A DNA stretch of 64,000 nt from the NCBI GenBank assembly GCA_949841355.1, contig CATKZP010000006.1, forward strand, positions 90,323-154,322, written 5' to 3'. This document shows, piece by piece, positions 25,674 to 33,667 of this stretch. Under the pieces are notes generated by a model. It saw only the letters and a list, made by a program, of their open reading frames with translations. It was not told the DNA's origin and searched no databases. Origin of the DNA: an uncultured Oscillospiraceae bacterium. Its GTDB lineage: Bacteria; Bacillota; Clostridia; Oscillospirales; Oscillospiraceae. A program made the translations under genes and the position numbers. Position 1 is the stretch's first letter; the number at the start of each line of letters is the position of its first letter.

Positions 25674-26450
25674 TTATGGCAGAACCCGGACCCGCTCCGC
25701 CTCAATATGCCCGCCCCGCACCGGGAAGGGCCCGCCGCCGGGGACCACCCGGCCCCCGATGAGCTCCGTCCTGCCCGATGCGTCCCGGTAGACGCACTCG
25801 TAGCCGTAAAACGCCCGCAAAATCCGGTCCGCCTGGGCGGCGTCCATGTCCGGGGCGACGGTCCAGTCCGCCTCCTGGGGCAGGGGCCAGTACTCTCCCG
25901 GGCCCTGGGGCCGGGCGGCGCGCAGCACCTCCGGCATGGTGCGCACCAGCGCGCGCACCATGCCGGGGATGTGCTGATAGACCTTTTCCATATAGGTCCG
26001 GTGGTCCTCTCGGGCGTCCAGGGGGAAGGTCTCCCGCAGGAGGATGTCCCCGGTGTCGAAGTCCGCCGCCATTTTGTGGGCGGTGACGCCGCCCAATTCC
26101 GCCCCCTCCAGAATGAGCCGGGGCATGGGCCAGGACCCCCGGCCCACCGGCAGGGGAGTGGGGTGGAAATTCACCATGGGGAAGGCGTCCGTCACCGGCG
26201 TGCGGTAATAGTACCCCGCGCACACCAGCAGCCCGCACCCCCCGGCGGCCAGCGCCTCCAGATCGGCGGCGGTGATGCGCTCCAGGGTATAGGGAATCCC
26301 CCGCTCCCGGGCCGTGCGGATGACGGCGGCGTTGGTCTCCGTCACGTTGTCCACCGGGCAGGTGAACAGCTTCATCACCTGGCACCCCTCGGCCAGCAGC
26401 GCGTCCAGCACCGGCCGGAGCAGGTCGATGCCCAGATAGGCGATTTTCAC
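25674..26450 (-). CDS. Formyltransferase-fold protein (Fmt/sugar N-formyltransferase-like)
   Basis: A 258-aa protein with the N10-formyl-THF transferase core: Asn/His in MVNFHPTPLPVGRG and Asp in ADFDTGDILL reproduce the Asn-His-Asp catalytic set of methionyl-tRNA and sugar formyltransferases. It is shorter than Fmt (about 310 aa) and its C-terminal part is unlike Fmt's tRNA-binding domain, so a small-molecule or sugar substrate is more likely. It lies 33 bases downstream of an ABC transporter gene on the same strand and may share its transcript. Confidence 0.75.
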   Translation of the reverse strand: MKIAYLGIDLLRPVLDALLAEGCQVMKLFTCPVDNVTETNAAVIRTARERGIPYTLERITAADLEALAAGGCGLLVCAGYYYRTPVTDAFPMVNFHPTPLPVGRGSWPMPRLILEGAELGGVTAHKMAADFDTGDILLRETFPLDAREDHRTYMEKVYQHIPGMVRALVRTMPEVLRAARPQGPGEYWPLPQEADWTVAPDMDAAQADRILRAFYGYECVYRDASGRTELIGGRVVPGGGPFPVRGGHIEAERVRVLP

Positions 26451-26483
26451 AGCGCTCCCTCCCCGCGGCCGGCGGAGAGTCCG

Positions 26484-28082
26484 TCAGGCTCCCGCCGCCA
26501 GCTCCTTCACTTCGTCAAAGGCCCCCAGCTTGCCGGGGCTGAACTGGTGGGACACCACCAGCACCGTCCGATCCCGGATGGCCAGCAGCAGGTCCTCAAT
26601 GCGATCCACCGTCTCCCTGTCCAGGTTGGCCAGGGGCTCGTCCAGAATGAGCACGTCGGTGTCCCGCAGCAACGCCCGGGCCAGGCAGAGGCGCTTTTTC
26701 TCCCCACCGGAGAAGTTGGCGCCGCCCTCCTCCACCATCCGATCCAGGGCGTCCGGGCTGGCAAAGCGGTCCAGCCCCACGCTGCGCAGGGCATCCAGCA
26801 GCCTGTCCTCCGGCACCGGGCGGTACATGCTCAGATTGTTGCGCAGGGTGTCGCGAAACAGCACGGCCTCCTGCCGCACCACCGTGGTCCGGGCGTAGGG
26901 GTCGCCTGACTGGCGCAGCGGCGCGCCGTCCACGGTGATCTCTCCCGCGTCCGGCTCGTAGTAGCGCAGCAGCAGGTTCACCGCCGTGGTTTTGCCGCAG
27001 CCGCTGGGCCCCTTCAGCAGGTAGCGCCCGCCCTTTTTGAGGGTGAGGCTGAACCCCGCCAGCACCGTCCCCCGGCCCTGGTAGCCGAAGCGGACGTCGT
27101 GAAAGCGGATGTCCCGGCGCAGCCTGGGAGCCGTGCCCTGCTGGCCGCTCCGGGGCGGCTCGGCAATAAACTCCTCCATCTTCCGGCAGGCCGGCCGGAT
27201 GGCGGACAGCTGCCGCACGATCCCCGCCAGCGAGATGATGGGGTAGGACAGCTGGTCGATCATGCCGATGGCCACGAAGAAGTCCCCGGCGGAAAAGTCC
27301 CCCCGGAGCACCAGCCACGCCGAGCAGGCCAGCACAATGAAATAGGACAGGTAGGACATGAGGGTGGTAATCAGCTGGGCGGCCGCCCCCAGCTTCAAAT
27401 CGTCCAGCAGCTTTTCCCCGGCGTTCTGGTTGAGACGCCGGAACCGGGCCAGAATCTTGTCCTCCACGGCGAAATTTTTGATGAGCTCGAAGCCGTGGAG
27501 CCAGTCCGTCACCCCGGACAGGGCCTCTTCCGCCGCCTGGAGGAAGGCCGTCTGCGCCCGCTGGGAGCGCTTTTCGATGAGCTTTGGGATATACAGCGGC
27601 GTGGTCAGCAGCGCGATGGTGAGCAGCGCCACCCGCCAGTCCAGCAAAAACAGCGCCCCGCTGACCAGAACGATCTTGAACGCGATCTCCCAGAACAGCG
27701 GCAGCATACAGAACCGCCGGGCGCGGATGGCGTCCGCCTCGCCGGTGTACTTTGCCGCGTACTCCCCCTGCGTGCGCCCCTTGAAGGTCACGTAGTCCCG
27801 ACGAAGGACGCTCTCAAACACGTCCTGCTTCAGGGCGGTGACGCAGCCCGCGGCGAACCGGTCGCCCAGCCGCCTGTAGAGGTAGTAAAACAGAATCTCG
27901 CCCAGAATAAAGCCCGCCAGAGCCAGACCGTACCCCAGCGTCCGCCCTCCGTCGCCCGCGATGGCGCTGTCCAGCACCTCGCCCTTGAAGAATTGCAGCG
28001 CCACGCCGAAGAGGCTGGCGATGAGCACACTAACCAAGGCCCCTGCGAGCCAGGGGCGGTTCTGCCGTTCATATTGTTTCAT
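26484..28082 (-). CDS. ABC transporter, fused permease and ATP-binding protein
   Basis: A 532-aa half-transporter: six membrane helices in the first 300 residues (exporter-type fold) and a C-terminal nucleotide-binding domain with Walker [12 protein letters not shown], signature FSGGEKKRLCLARALLRD and Walker B VLILDEPLANLD. It should act as a homodimer or with a partner outside the window. The ATG is set by GGAGG seven bases upstream. A perfect CGATAGAAGG inverted repeat just ahead suggests an inducible export pump, shared in motif with the decayed resistance locus at 3.4 kb. The substrate is unknown. Confidence 0.9.
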   Translation of the reverse strand: MKQYERQNRPWLAGALVSVLIASLFGVALQFFKGEVLDSAIAGDGGRTLGYGLALAGFILGEILFYYLYRRLGDRFAAGCVTALKQDVFESVLRRDYVTFKGRTQGEYAAKYTGEADAIRARRFCMLPLFWEIAFKIVLVSGALFLLDWRVALLTIALLTTPLYIPKLIEKRSQRAQTAFLQAAEEALSGVTDWLHGFELIKNFAVEDKILARFRRLNQNAGEKLLDDLKLGAAAQLITTLMSYLSYFIVLACSAWLVLRGDFSAGDFFVAIGMIDQLSYPIISLAGIVRQLSAIRPACRKMEEFIAEPPRSGQQGTAPRLRRDIRFHDVRFGYQGRGTVLAGFSLTLKKGGRYLLKGPSGCGKTTAVNLLLRYYEPDAGEITVDGAPLRQSGDPYARTTVVRQEAVLFRDTLRNNLSMYRPVPEDRLLDALRSVGLDRFASPDALDRMVEEGGANFSGGEKKRLCLARALLRDTDVLILDEPLANLDRETVDRIEDLLLAIRDRTVLVVSHQFSPGKLGAFDEVKELAAGA

Positions 28083-28106
28083 GTTTAGACCTCCTATTGC
28101 AAAACG

Positions 28107-28140
28107 CGATAGAAGGATCAAATTTTATTTCCTTCTATCG
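28107..28140. promoter_or_regulatory. Perfect inverted repeat upstream of the ABC transporter (operator)
   Basis: CGATAGAAGG (28107-28116) and CCTTCTATCG (28131-28140) with a 14-base AT spacer, followed by GTTAGAAGGAAG as a third half-like copy. It lies 25 bases ahead of the start codon. From 28141 to 28363 nothing else was found. Confidence 0.65.
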
Positions 28141-28363
28141 GTTAGAAGGAAGTTCTTAATTTCACCACAGTGCCCCTCCTCTCATCCGTATGGGGTGGAA
28201 AAGGCGCCGTTTCGGCACACTTTTCCAAATCTCATTATATCAGCCGGGCCGGATGCTGTCAAATCCTATTTCCGGCGGGGGCGCTCCGCGCAGGGCGGGG
28301 AAGCGCCCGCCGGACCCGCCCAAAAGCTCGCGACAAAATACAAGGGAAATTCCCTGAAAATGA

Positions 28364-28392
28364 TTGACAAACGGTGGTCAAGCCGCTATGAT
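28364..28392 (+). promoter_or_regulatory. Promoter of the polyamine transporter operon
   Basis: TTGACA, 17-base spacer, TATGAT. It predicts a leader of about 225 nt before potA. Confidence 0.85.
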
Positions 28393-28399
28393 GTATCTC

Positions 28400-28570
28400 G
28401 CTATCCGTGAAAACCTGAGGAGCGCGAGGATAGGCGCATAGGGGAGCTTGGACCGAAGTGAGGACAAAAGCCCCAGGCCCACAACGTGGGACTGGATTTT
28501 GTCCGAATCGGAGGGAAAGCGACCCGGCTATGCGCCCAACCCGAGCGTAACAGCGAAAGCGTTCATCAGG
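28400..28570 (+). ncRNA. Structured leader RNA upstream of potA (possible riboswitch, class unassigned)
   Basis: P1 pairs 28433-28441 (GGCGCATAG) with 28528-28536 (CTATGCGCC). Inside, CCGA/TCGG, then GGACAAAA (28462-28469)/TTTTGTCC (28497-28504), then CCCAC/GTGGG (28478-28490) form a long arm. Between the first two stems, AGT-GA opposite GA-A is the pattern of a kink-turn (tandem G-A pairs next to a 3-base bulge). A GGG-AAAGCGA-CCC hairpin (28513-28525) completes a multi-way junction. Downstream, GAGCGT.. and CGTTC can pair near the ribosome site. I could not match it to TPP, SAM, lysine, ykkC, M-box or cobalamin consensus features. Confidence 0.6.
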
Positions 28571-28625
28571 GAATACAAAAAGGGAGCTGACAAAACACTC
28601 ATCAATTAGAAATGGGGGAGGATAC

Positions 28626-29813
28626 ATGTCCAAGGAGCTGATCCGCCTGCGGGACTGTGTGATGTCCTACGGCGACGAGGTCGTGCTCGACCACATCAAC
28701 CTGTATATCAACGATAAGGAATTCCTCACGCTGCTGGGCCCCAGTGGGTGCGGCAAGACAACCACGCTTCGTATCATCGGCGGGTTTCTGTCGCCTACCG
28801 CTGGGGATGTGTTGTTTGACGGCGTGAGGATTAACCATGTCCCGCCGCATCAGCGCACGGTGAACACGGTGTTCCAGCGGTATGCCCTGTTCCCGCACCT
28901 CAACGTGTTTGAGAACGTGGCCTTCGGCCTGCGCATACCCAAGGCGGACGGCTCCGGCCGCAAGGTGAAGGTCTCCGAGCAGGAGATCCACCAGCGGGTG
29001 ATGGAGATGCTGGAGGTCGTCAACCTGAAGGGCTTTGAGAAGCGCCCGGTGTCCGCCCTGTCCGGCGGGCAGCAGCAGCGGGTGGCCATCGCCCGGGCTC
29101 TGGTGAACCGCCCCAGGGTGCTGCTGCTGGACGAGCCGCTGGGCGCGCTGGACATGCGCCTGCGCAAGGATATGCAGAACGAGCTGAAGCGCATTCAGCA
29201 GGAGATGGAGATTACCTTCATCTATGTGACCCACGACCAGGAGGAGGCGCTGGCCATGTCCGACACCGTGGTGGTGATGGACGGCGGGCGCATCCAGCAG
29301 ATCGGCACCCCCGAGGACATTTATAACGAGCCGAAAAACGCCTTCGTGGCCGACTTTATCGGGGAATCCAACATCATCGACGGCATCATGCGCGCCGACG
29401 GGGTGGTGGAAATCTTCAACCGCAGGTTCCAGTGCCTGGACAAGGGCTTCGCCAAGGACGAGCCGGTGGACGTGGTCATCCGCCCGGAGGATGTGGACAT
29501 CGTGGACGAGAACGCCGGGCAGCTGCGCGGCACCGTCACCTCCGTCACCTTCAAGGGGGTCCACTACGACACCATCGTGGACTTCTACGGCTTCAAGTGG
29601 CTCATCCAGACCACCGACTACTGCCCCGTGGACAGCCGCATTGGTATCAAAATCGACCCGGACGGCATCCATGTGATGAAAAAGAGCGCTTACTCCGGCA
29701 TGTTCGGGGACTACTCCTCCTACTCCGAGGAGTATGAGGAGCTGGACGTGGTGGAGCCTGACGGCGAGGACGGAGAGGAGAGTGACTCCCGGGAGGGCGG
29801 CCATGAAGAATAA
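28626..29813 (+). CDS. potA: Spermidine/putrescine ABC transporter ATP-binding protein
   Basis: A 395-aa importer ATPase: Walker [14 protein letters not shown]-loop in [13 protein letters not shown], signature [15 protein letters not shown], Walker [13 protein letters not shown], switch His in [10 protein letters not shown]. The C-terminal TOBE-type regulatory domain is longer than average and ends in an acidic tail. It powers polyamine uptake with the PotB/PotC-D products encoded next; its end overlaps potB by 11 bases. GGGGGAGG precedes the ATG. The assignment to polyamines rests on the potABCD gene set. Confidence 0.92.
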   Translation: MSKELIRLRDCVMSYGDEVVLDHINLYINDKEFLTLLGPSGCGKTTTLRIIGGFLSPTAGDVLFDGVRINHVPPHQRTVNTVFQRYALFPHLNVFENVAFGLRIPKADGSGRKVKVSEQEIHQRVMEMLEVVNLKGFEKRPVSALSGGQQQRVAIARALVNRPRVLLLDEPLGALDMRLRKDMQNELKRIQQEMEITFIYVTHDQEEALAMSDTVVVMDGGRIQQIGTPEDIYNEPKNAFVADFIGESNIIDGIMRADGVVEIFNRRFQCLDKGFAKDEPVDVVIRPEDVDIVDENAGQLRGTVTSVTFKGVHYDTIVDFYGFKWLIQTTDYCPVDSRIGIKIDPDGIHVMKKSAYSGMFGDYSSYSEEYEELDVVEPDGEDGEESDSREGGHEE

Positions 29814-30732
29814 GCGCGGCTGGTTCGCCTTTCCCTATGTGATCTGGATGGCCCTGTTCGTGGTCATCCCCATCGTCATCATGGCGGTGTACGCATTCAC
29901 CGCCGCCGACCCCGCCACCGGCGCCACCCAGCCCACCCTGGGCAATTTCACCGGCATGGGGCTGTACCTCAGCGTGTTCCTGCGCTCCTTCTGGCTGGCG
30001 CTGCTGGCCACGCTGGTGTGCCTGCTCATCGGCTACCCGGTGTCCTACTGGATGGCCAAGGAGGGGCCCCGGTTCCAGCGGCTGGCCATGGCCCTCATCA
30101 TGCTGCCCATGTGGATGAACTTCCTGCTGCGCACCTACTCCTGGATGTCCATTCTGGAGAACAACGGCCTGCTGAACCAGCTATTCCAAAATATTGGGGT
30201 TATCGACCTGTATAATCGGATCGCTCCATTTTTTGTGGATCTGCACAATGTGTTTGCCCGGTATTTTGGCGGGGTTGAAACCAGTTTTGTGCCTATTTAC
30301 CACTTCCAAATGATCGGCACCCCCGGCGCGGTGGTGCTGGGCATGGTGTATAACTACCTGCCCTTCATGATCCTGCCCATCTACTCCGTCATTGTCAAGC
30401 TGGACAACTCCCTCATTGAGGCCGCCCGGGACCTGGGGGCGGACGGGGTGCGGGTGTTCCGCCGGGTGATCTTCCCGCTGTCCCTGCCGGGCATTTTGTC
30501 CGGGGTGACCATGGTGTTCGTCCCCTCGGTGTCCACCTTCGCCATCTCCAACCTGCTGGGCGGCGGAAACCAGATGATGCTGGGCGACCTCATCGAGCTG
30601 CAATTTTTGGGCGGGGCCTACAATCCCCACCTGGGCGCGGCCATCTCTATGGTGATGATGGTCATTGTCGTGGTGTGCATGGTGGTCATGAACCACTTCG
30701 GTGAGGGCGAGGAACAGGCGGTGATGCTCTGA
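29803..30732 (+). CDS. potB: Spermidine/putrescine ABC transporter permease
   Basis: A 309-aa permease with six membrane helices and the importer EAA loop [21 protein letters not shown] that docks on PotA. The N-terminus [22 protein letters not shown] is typical of PotB. The start lies inside the end of potA with GGGAGG upstream, and the stop overlaps the next start. A longer frame to 29734 would lie entirely within potA and is rejected. Confidence 0.92.
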   Translation: MKNKRGWFAFPYVIWMALFVVIPIVIMAVYAFTAADPATGATQPTLGNFTGMGLYLSVFLRSFWLALLATLVCLLIGYPVSYWMAKEGPRFQRLAMALIMLPMWMNFLLRTYSWMSILENNGLLNQLFQNIGVIDLYNRIAPFFVDLHNVFARYFGGVETSFVPIYHFQMIGTPGAVVLGMVYNYLPFMILPIYSVIVKLDNSLIEAARDLGADGVRVFRRVIFPLSLPGILSGVTMVFVPSVSTFAISNLLGGGNQMMLGDLIELQFLGGAYNPHLGAAISMVMMVIVVVCMVVMNHFGEGEEQAVML

Positions 30733-32741
30733 TGAAAAAGACGAACCCCATCGGAGGGCGCATTTTTATCGGTCTGACCTTCCTGTTTTTGTACCTGCCC
30801 ATCTTCCTGCTGATCGTGTTTTCCTTTAATGCCGGGGACTCCAGCGCCGTGTGGCGGGGCTTCTCCCTGGAGTGGTACGCCGCGCTGTTCCACAACCGGC
30901 TCATCATGGAAAGCCTGTATACCACCCTGCTGGTGTCCCTGCTGGCCACGGCCATCGCCACTGCGGCGGGCACGTTTGCCGCCATCGGCCTGTACTCCCT
31001 CAGCCGCCGCAGGCGGGACGCGCTGCTGGTGGTCAACGACATCCCCATGATGAACGCGGACATCGTCACCGGCGTGTCCCTGTGCCTGTTCTTTGTGGCT
31101 TTCTTTCAGGGCTGGGGGACCTTTGCCCAGTGGTTCAACGGCGTGCAGAGCGCCGTGGAGCTCCCCGTCCGGCTCACCCTGGGCTTCACGACCATGCTGC
31201 TGGCCCATGTGGCCTTCAACATCCCCTATGTGATTTTGAACGTGGCCCCCAAGCTGCGCCAGATGGACAAGAATCTGGTGGACGCGGCCCAGGACCTGGG
31301 CTGTACCTGGATGCAGGCGTTCTGGAAGGTGATTCTGCCCGAGATCAAGCCGGGCATCGTGTCCGGGGCGCTCATCGCCTTCACCATGTCCATCGACGAC
31401 TTCGTGATCTCCTATTTTACCGCCGGCTCGTCCACCTCCACCCTGGCCATGCGCATCTACTCCATGACCAAAAAGCGCATCACGCCGGAGGTGAACGCCG
31501 TATCGACCCTGCTGTTTCTGTCGGTGCTGGCGCTGCTGGTGCTCAACAACGTCCGGGAGATCCGCCAGGAGCGCCGGGCGGACCGTCAGGAGGTGCGGGA
31601 GCCCTCCCTGATGGAAAAGCTGTCCATGCGCCTGTCCTCTCCCGCCGGGAAGTGGGTCCGCCGGGGACTCACCGCCGCCATGGCCTGCGGCTTCGTGGTG
31701 GTGGTGGCGCTGCTCACGGGGGCCACCGCCTCTCAGCCGGTGGTGAACGTGTGCTCCTGGGGGGAGTATATCGACGAGGAGCTTATCACCCAGTTTGAGG
31801 ACGCCACCGGCATCCGGGTGAATTACCAGACCGCTGAGAGCAATGAGGCGCTGTACTCCCTGCTCAAGAGCGGCGGCGCGGACTACGACGTCATCGTCCC
31901 CTCCGACTACATGATCTCACAGCTCATGGAGGAGGGGATGCTGGAGGAGCTGGATTACAGCCGGATTCCCAACTTCCAGTATATTGACGAGCGCTTCCGC
32001 AACCTGCCCTACGACCCGGAGAACAAGTACACTGTCCCCTACAGCTGGGGCACCCTGGGGCTGATCTACAACGCCAATATGGTGGAGGAAGAGCCCCACA
32101 GCTGGGGCGCGCTGTATGACGATCAGTACGCCGGGGGCGTGCTGCTCATCAACAACTCCCGGGACGCGCTGGGCGCGGCGCTGCTCCACCTGGGCTACTC
32201 GGTGAACACCACCGACGAGGGGGAGATCCGGGAGGCCTTCGCCCTCATCGCCGGCGCCAGCCGCCGGGGGGTGTTCCAGGGCAAGGTGATGGACCAGGTA
32301 TTCCAGAAGATGGAGGGCGGAAACGCCGCCATCGCCACCTATTATGCCGGGGACTACCTGTCCATGCTGGACAATCAGGCGGATGGGGTGGACCTGCGCT
32401 ATGTGATCCCGGAGGAGGGGGCAAACTGGTTTGTGGACGCCATGTGCGTGCTCAAGGACGCGCCCCACTACGACGAGGCCATGGAATGGATCAACTTCAT
32501 CGCCTCCACCAAGGCCAATCTGGCCAATATGGACTATATCTGGTACGCCTCTCCCAACGCCGAGGCGCTGGAGCAGTATCCCGCCTATTACGAAGAGCTG
32601 TACGGCGAGGAGCTGGACCCCGAGCTGTACAAGATCATGGCCGCCCCCGCCGAGGTGCTGGAGCGGTGCGAGATGTATCTGGTCCTGCCCCCCGCCACCC
32701 GGGCGCTGTATAATGAGCTCTGGGTCCAGCTGGGGACCTGA
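30732..32741 (+). CDS. potCD: Fused permease and substrate-binding protein (PotC-PotD)
   Basis: A 669-aa fusion. Residues 1-270 are a PotC-type permease with the EAA loop VDAAQDLGCTWMQAFWKVIL. A basic linker leads to one further membrane helix (AAMACGFVVVVALLTGATA). From about 340 to the end is a PotD-type polyamine-binding lobe pair (VVNVCSWGEYIDEELITQFE, DVIVPSDYMISQLMEEGMLE, YSWGTLGLIYN). The helix acts as an uncleaved anchor that places the binding domain outside the cell. Such fusions occur in several Firmicutes and remove the need for a lipoprotein. A strong terminator follows. Confidence 0.93.
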   Translation: MKKTNPIGGRIFIGLTFLFLYLPIFLLIVFSFNAGDSSAVWRGFSLEWYAALFHNRLIMESLYTTLLVSLLATAIATAAGTFAAIGLYSLSRRRRDALLVVNDIPMMNADIVTGVSLCLFFVAFFQGWGTFAQWFNGVQSAVELPVRLTLGFTTMLLAHVAFNIPYVILNVAPKLRQMDKNLVDAAQDLGCTWMQAFWKVILPEIKPGIVSGALIAFTMSIDDFVISYFTAGSSTSTLAMRIYSMTKKRITPEVNAVSTLLFLSVLALLVLNNVREIRQERRADRQEVREPSLMEKLSMRLSSPAGKWVRRGLTAAMACGFVVVVALLTGATASQPVVNVCSWGEYIDEELITQFEDATGIRVNYQTAESNEALYSLLKSGGADYDVIVPSDYMISQLMEEGMLEELDYSRIPNFQYIDERFRNLPYDPENKYTVPYSWGTLGLIYNANMVEEEPHSWGALYDDQYAGGVLLINNSRDALGAALLHLGYSVNTTDEGEIREAFALIAGASRRGVFQGKVMDQVFQKMEGGNAAIATYYAGDYLSMLDNQADGVDLRYVIPEEGANWFVDAMCVLKDAPHYDEAMEWINFIASTKANLANMDYIWYASPNAEALEQYPAYYEELYGEELDPELYKIMAAPAEVLERCEMYLVLPPATRALYNELWVQLGT

Positions 32742-32750
32742 ATGGTTAAA

Positions 32751-32785
32751 ACCGCCGGTGCGCATACAGCGCACCGGCGGTTTTT
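32751..32785 (+). terminator. Intrinsic terminator of the pot operon
   Basis: A 13-bp perfect stem (32751-32763 with 32769-32781) followed by TTTTT. Confidence 0.9.
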
Positions 32786-32830
32786 GATGGTCGGTCAAAG
32801 GCGGATGAAGAAAAGCGCGGGGAGGGTGGG

Positions 32831-33526
32831 TCACAGCACATCCCCGTACAGCTCCAGCGCCTCCAGCCCCTTTTGATTGACTCGATAGAGGTATTTGCGG
32901 CCGCCGGGGGCGCTCTCCCGGTCGAACCACCCCAGCACGTTGCGGCCCAGGATGGCCGCGGCGTTGGCCGGTCCGCCCATGCGCTTCACGTCCTCCGCCA
33001 TGGCGGGGCCGTGGTCCCGGAGCAGCCGCGCGGTGCGCAGGGCCTGCTCCTTGTAGGCGGTGAGGATTTTTTTCCGGGTGACGCCCCCGGTATTGGCGCT
33101 GCCGGTGCGGCTCTGGTGCTCCCGGATGACGGCAAGGCGGCGCTTTTTGTCCCGCCGGGGGGCGGACGCCTCCTTGGGGTGGACGGCTACGTCCAGCTGG
33201 GGGACGCCCCGCTGGGTGAAGCCCACAAAGATGAGCCCCAGCTCCAGCCGCCTGCACAGGGACTGCATTTCCCGGATATGGGGGGCCATATAGCCCCGCT
33301 TGGGGAGGGGGACCGCCACATACACCCCGTCCGCCACCCGCTGCCGGTCCATGGCCTGGTAGAGCAGCTCCAGGGTAAAGCCCCGTTTGAGCTCCACCAC
33401 GATCAGCTCGTCCTCTCGCATGGCGGTGATGTCGCAGTCCTTCACCTCGCCCTTGACCTGGTAGCCCAGGCCCTCCAGGTAGTCCCGCACCGGGCCGTAC
33501 AGGTCCTGCTCCAACAGCTTGTCCAT
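32831..33526 (-). CDS. DUF2161 family protein with PD-(D/E)XK nuclease-like fold
   Basis: A 231-aa protein. The N-terminal third has the nuclease-like pattern DCDITAMREDELIVVELKRG (Asp and Glu-x-Lys), followed by a basic middle segment and a C-terminal winged-helix-like region (GLEALELYGDVL). DUF2161 is annotated as a putative PD-(D/E)XK phosphodiesterase; its substrate is unknown. The ATG is taken at MDKLLEQDLYGPV; the extra frame to 33616 has no family similarity. It stands alone on the minus strand. Confidence 0.8.
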   Translation of the reverse strand: MDKLLEQDLYGPVRDYLEGLGYQVKGEVKDCDITAMREDELIVVELKRGFTLELLYQAMDRQRVADGVYVAVPLPKRGYMAPHIREMQSLCRRLELGLIFVGFTQRGVPQLDVAVHPKEASAPRRDKKRRLAVIREHQSRTGSANTGGVTRKKILTAYKEQALRTARLLRDHGPAMAEDVKRMGGPANAAAILGRNVLGWFDRESAPGGRKYLYRVNQKGLEALELYGDVL

Positions 33527-33616
33527 GGCGCTCTCCTTCCCGTGTGCCCGGTGCGCCGGGCCGCCTGCGGCAGATGTCTGTGGACTAGTATAGCACCGGC
33601 CTGGGAGCGCTGTCAA

Positions 33617-33654
33617 ATGGGGATGAGGCCGCCATCCGGCGGTCTCCTCCCCAT
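33617..33654 (-). terminator. Hairpin after the heptad-repeat gene
   Basis: ATGGGGA..GACCGCC pairs with GGCGGCC..TCCCCAT on the minus strand, followed by TTTGAC. Confidence 0.55.
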
Positions 33655-33667
33655 GCGGTGCAGCGTA

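Noticed and set aside
28400..28570. Lysine, guanidine (ykkC), SAM or cobalamin riboswitch upstream of potA
   Set aside because: A GGGGAGC...CCGAAG stretch recalls the lysine aptamer, but the required AGAGG, AGUA and closing motifs are absent. No ykkC, SAM or B12-box core was found either.
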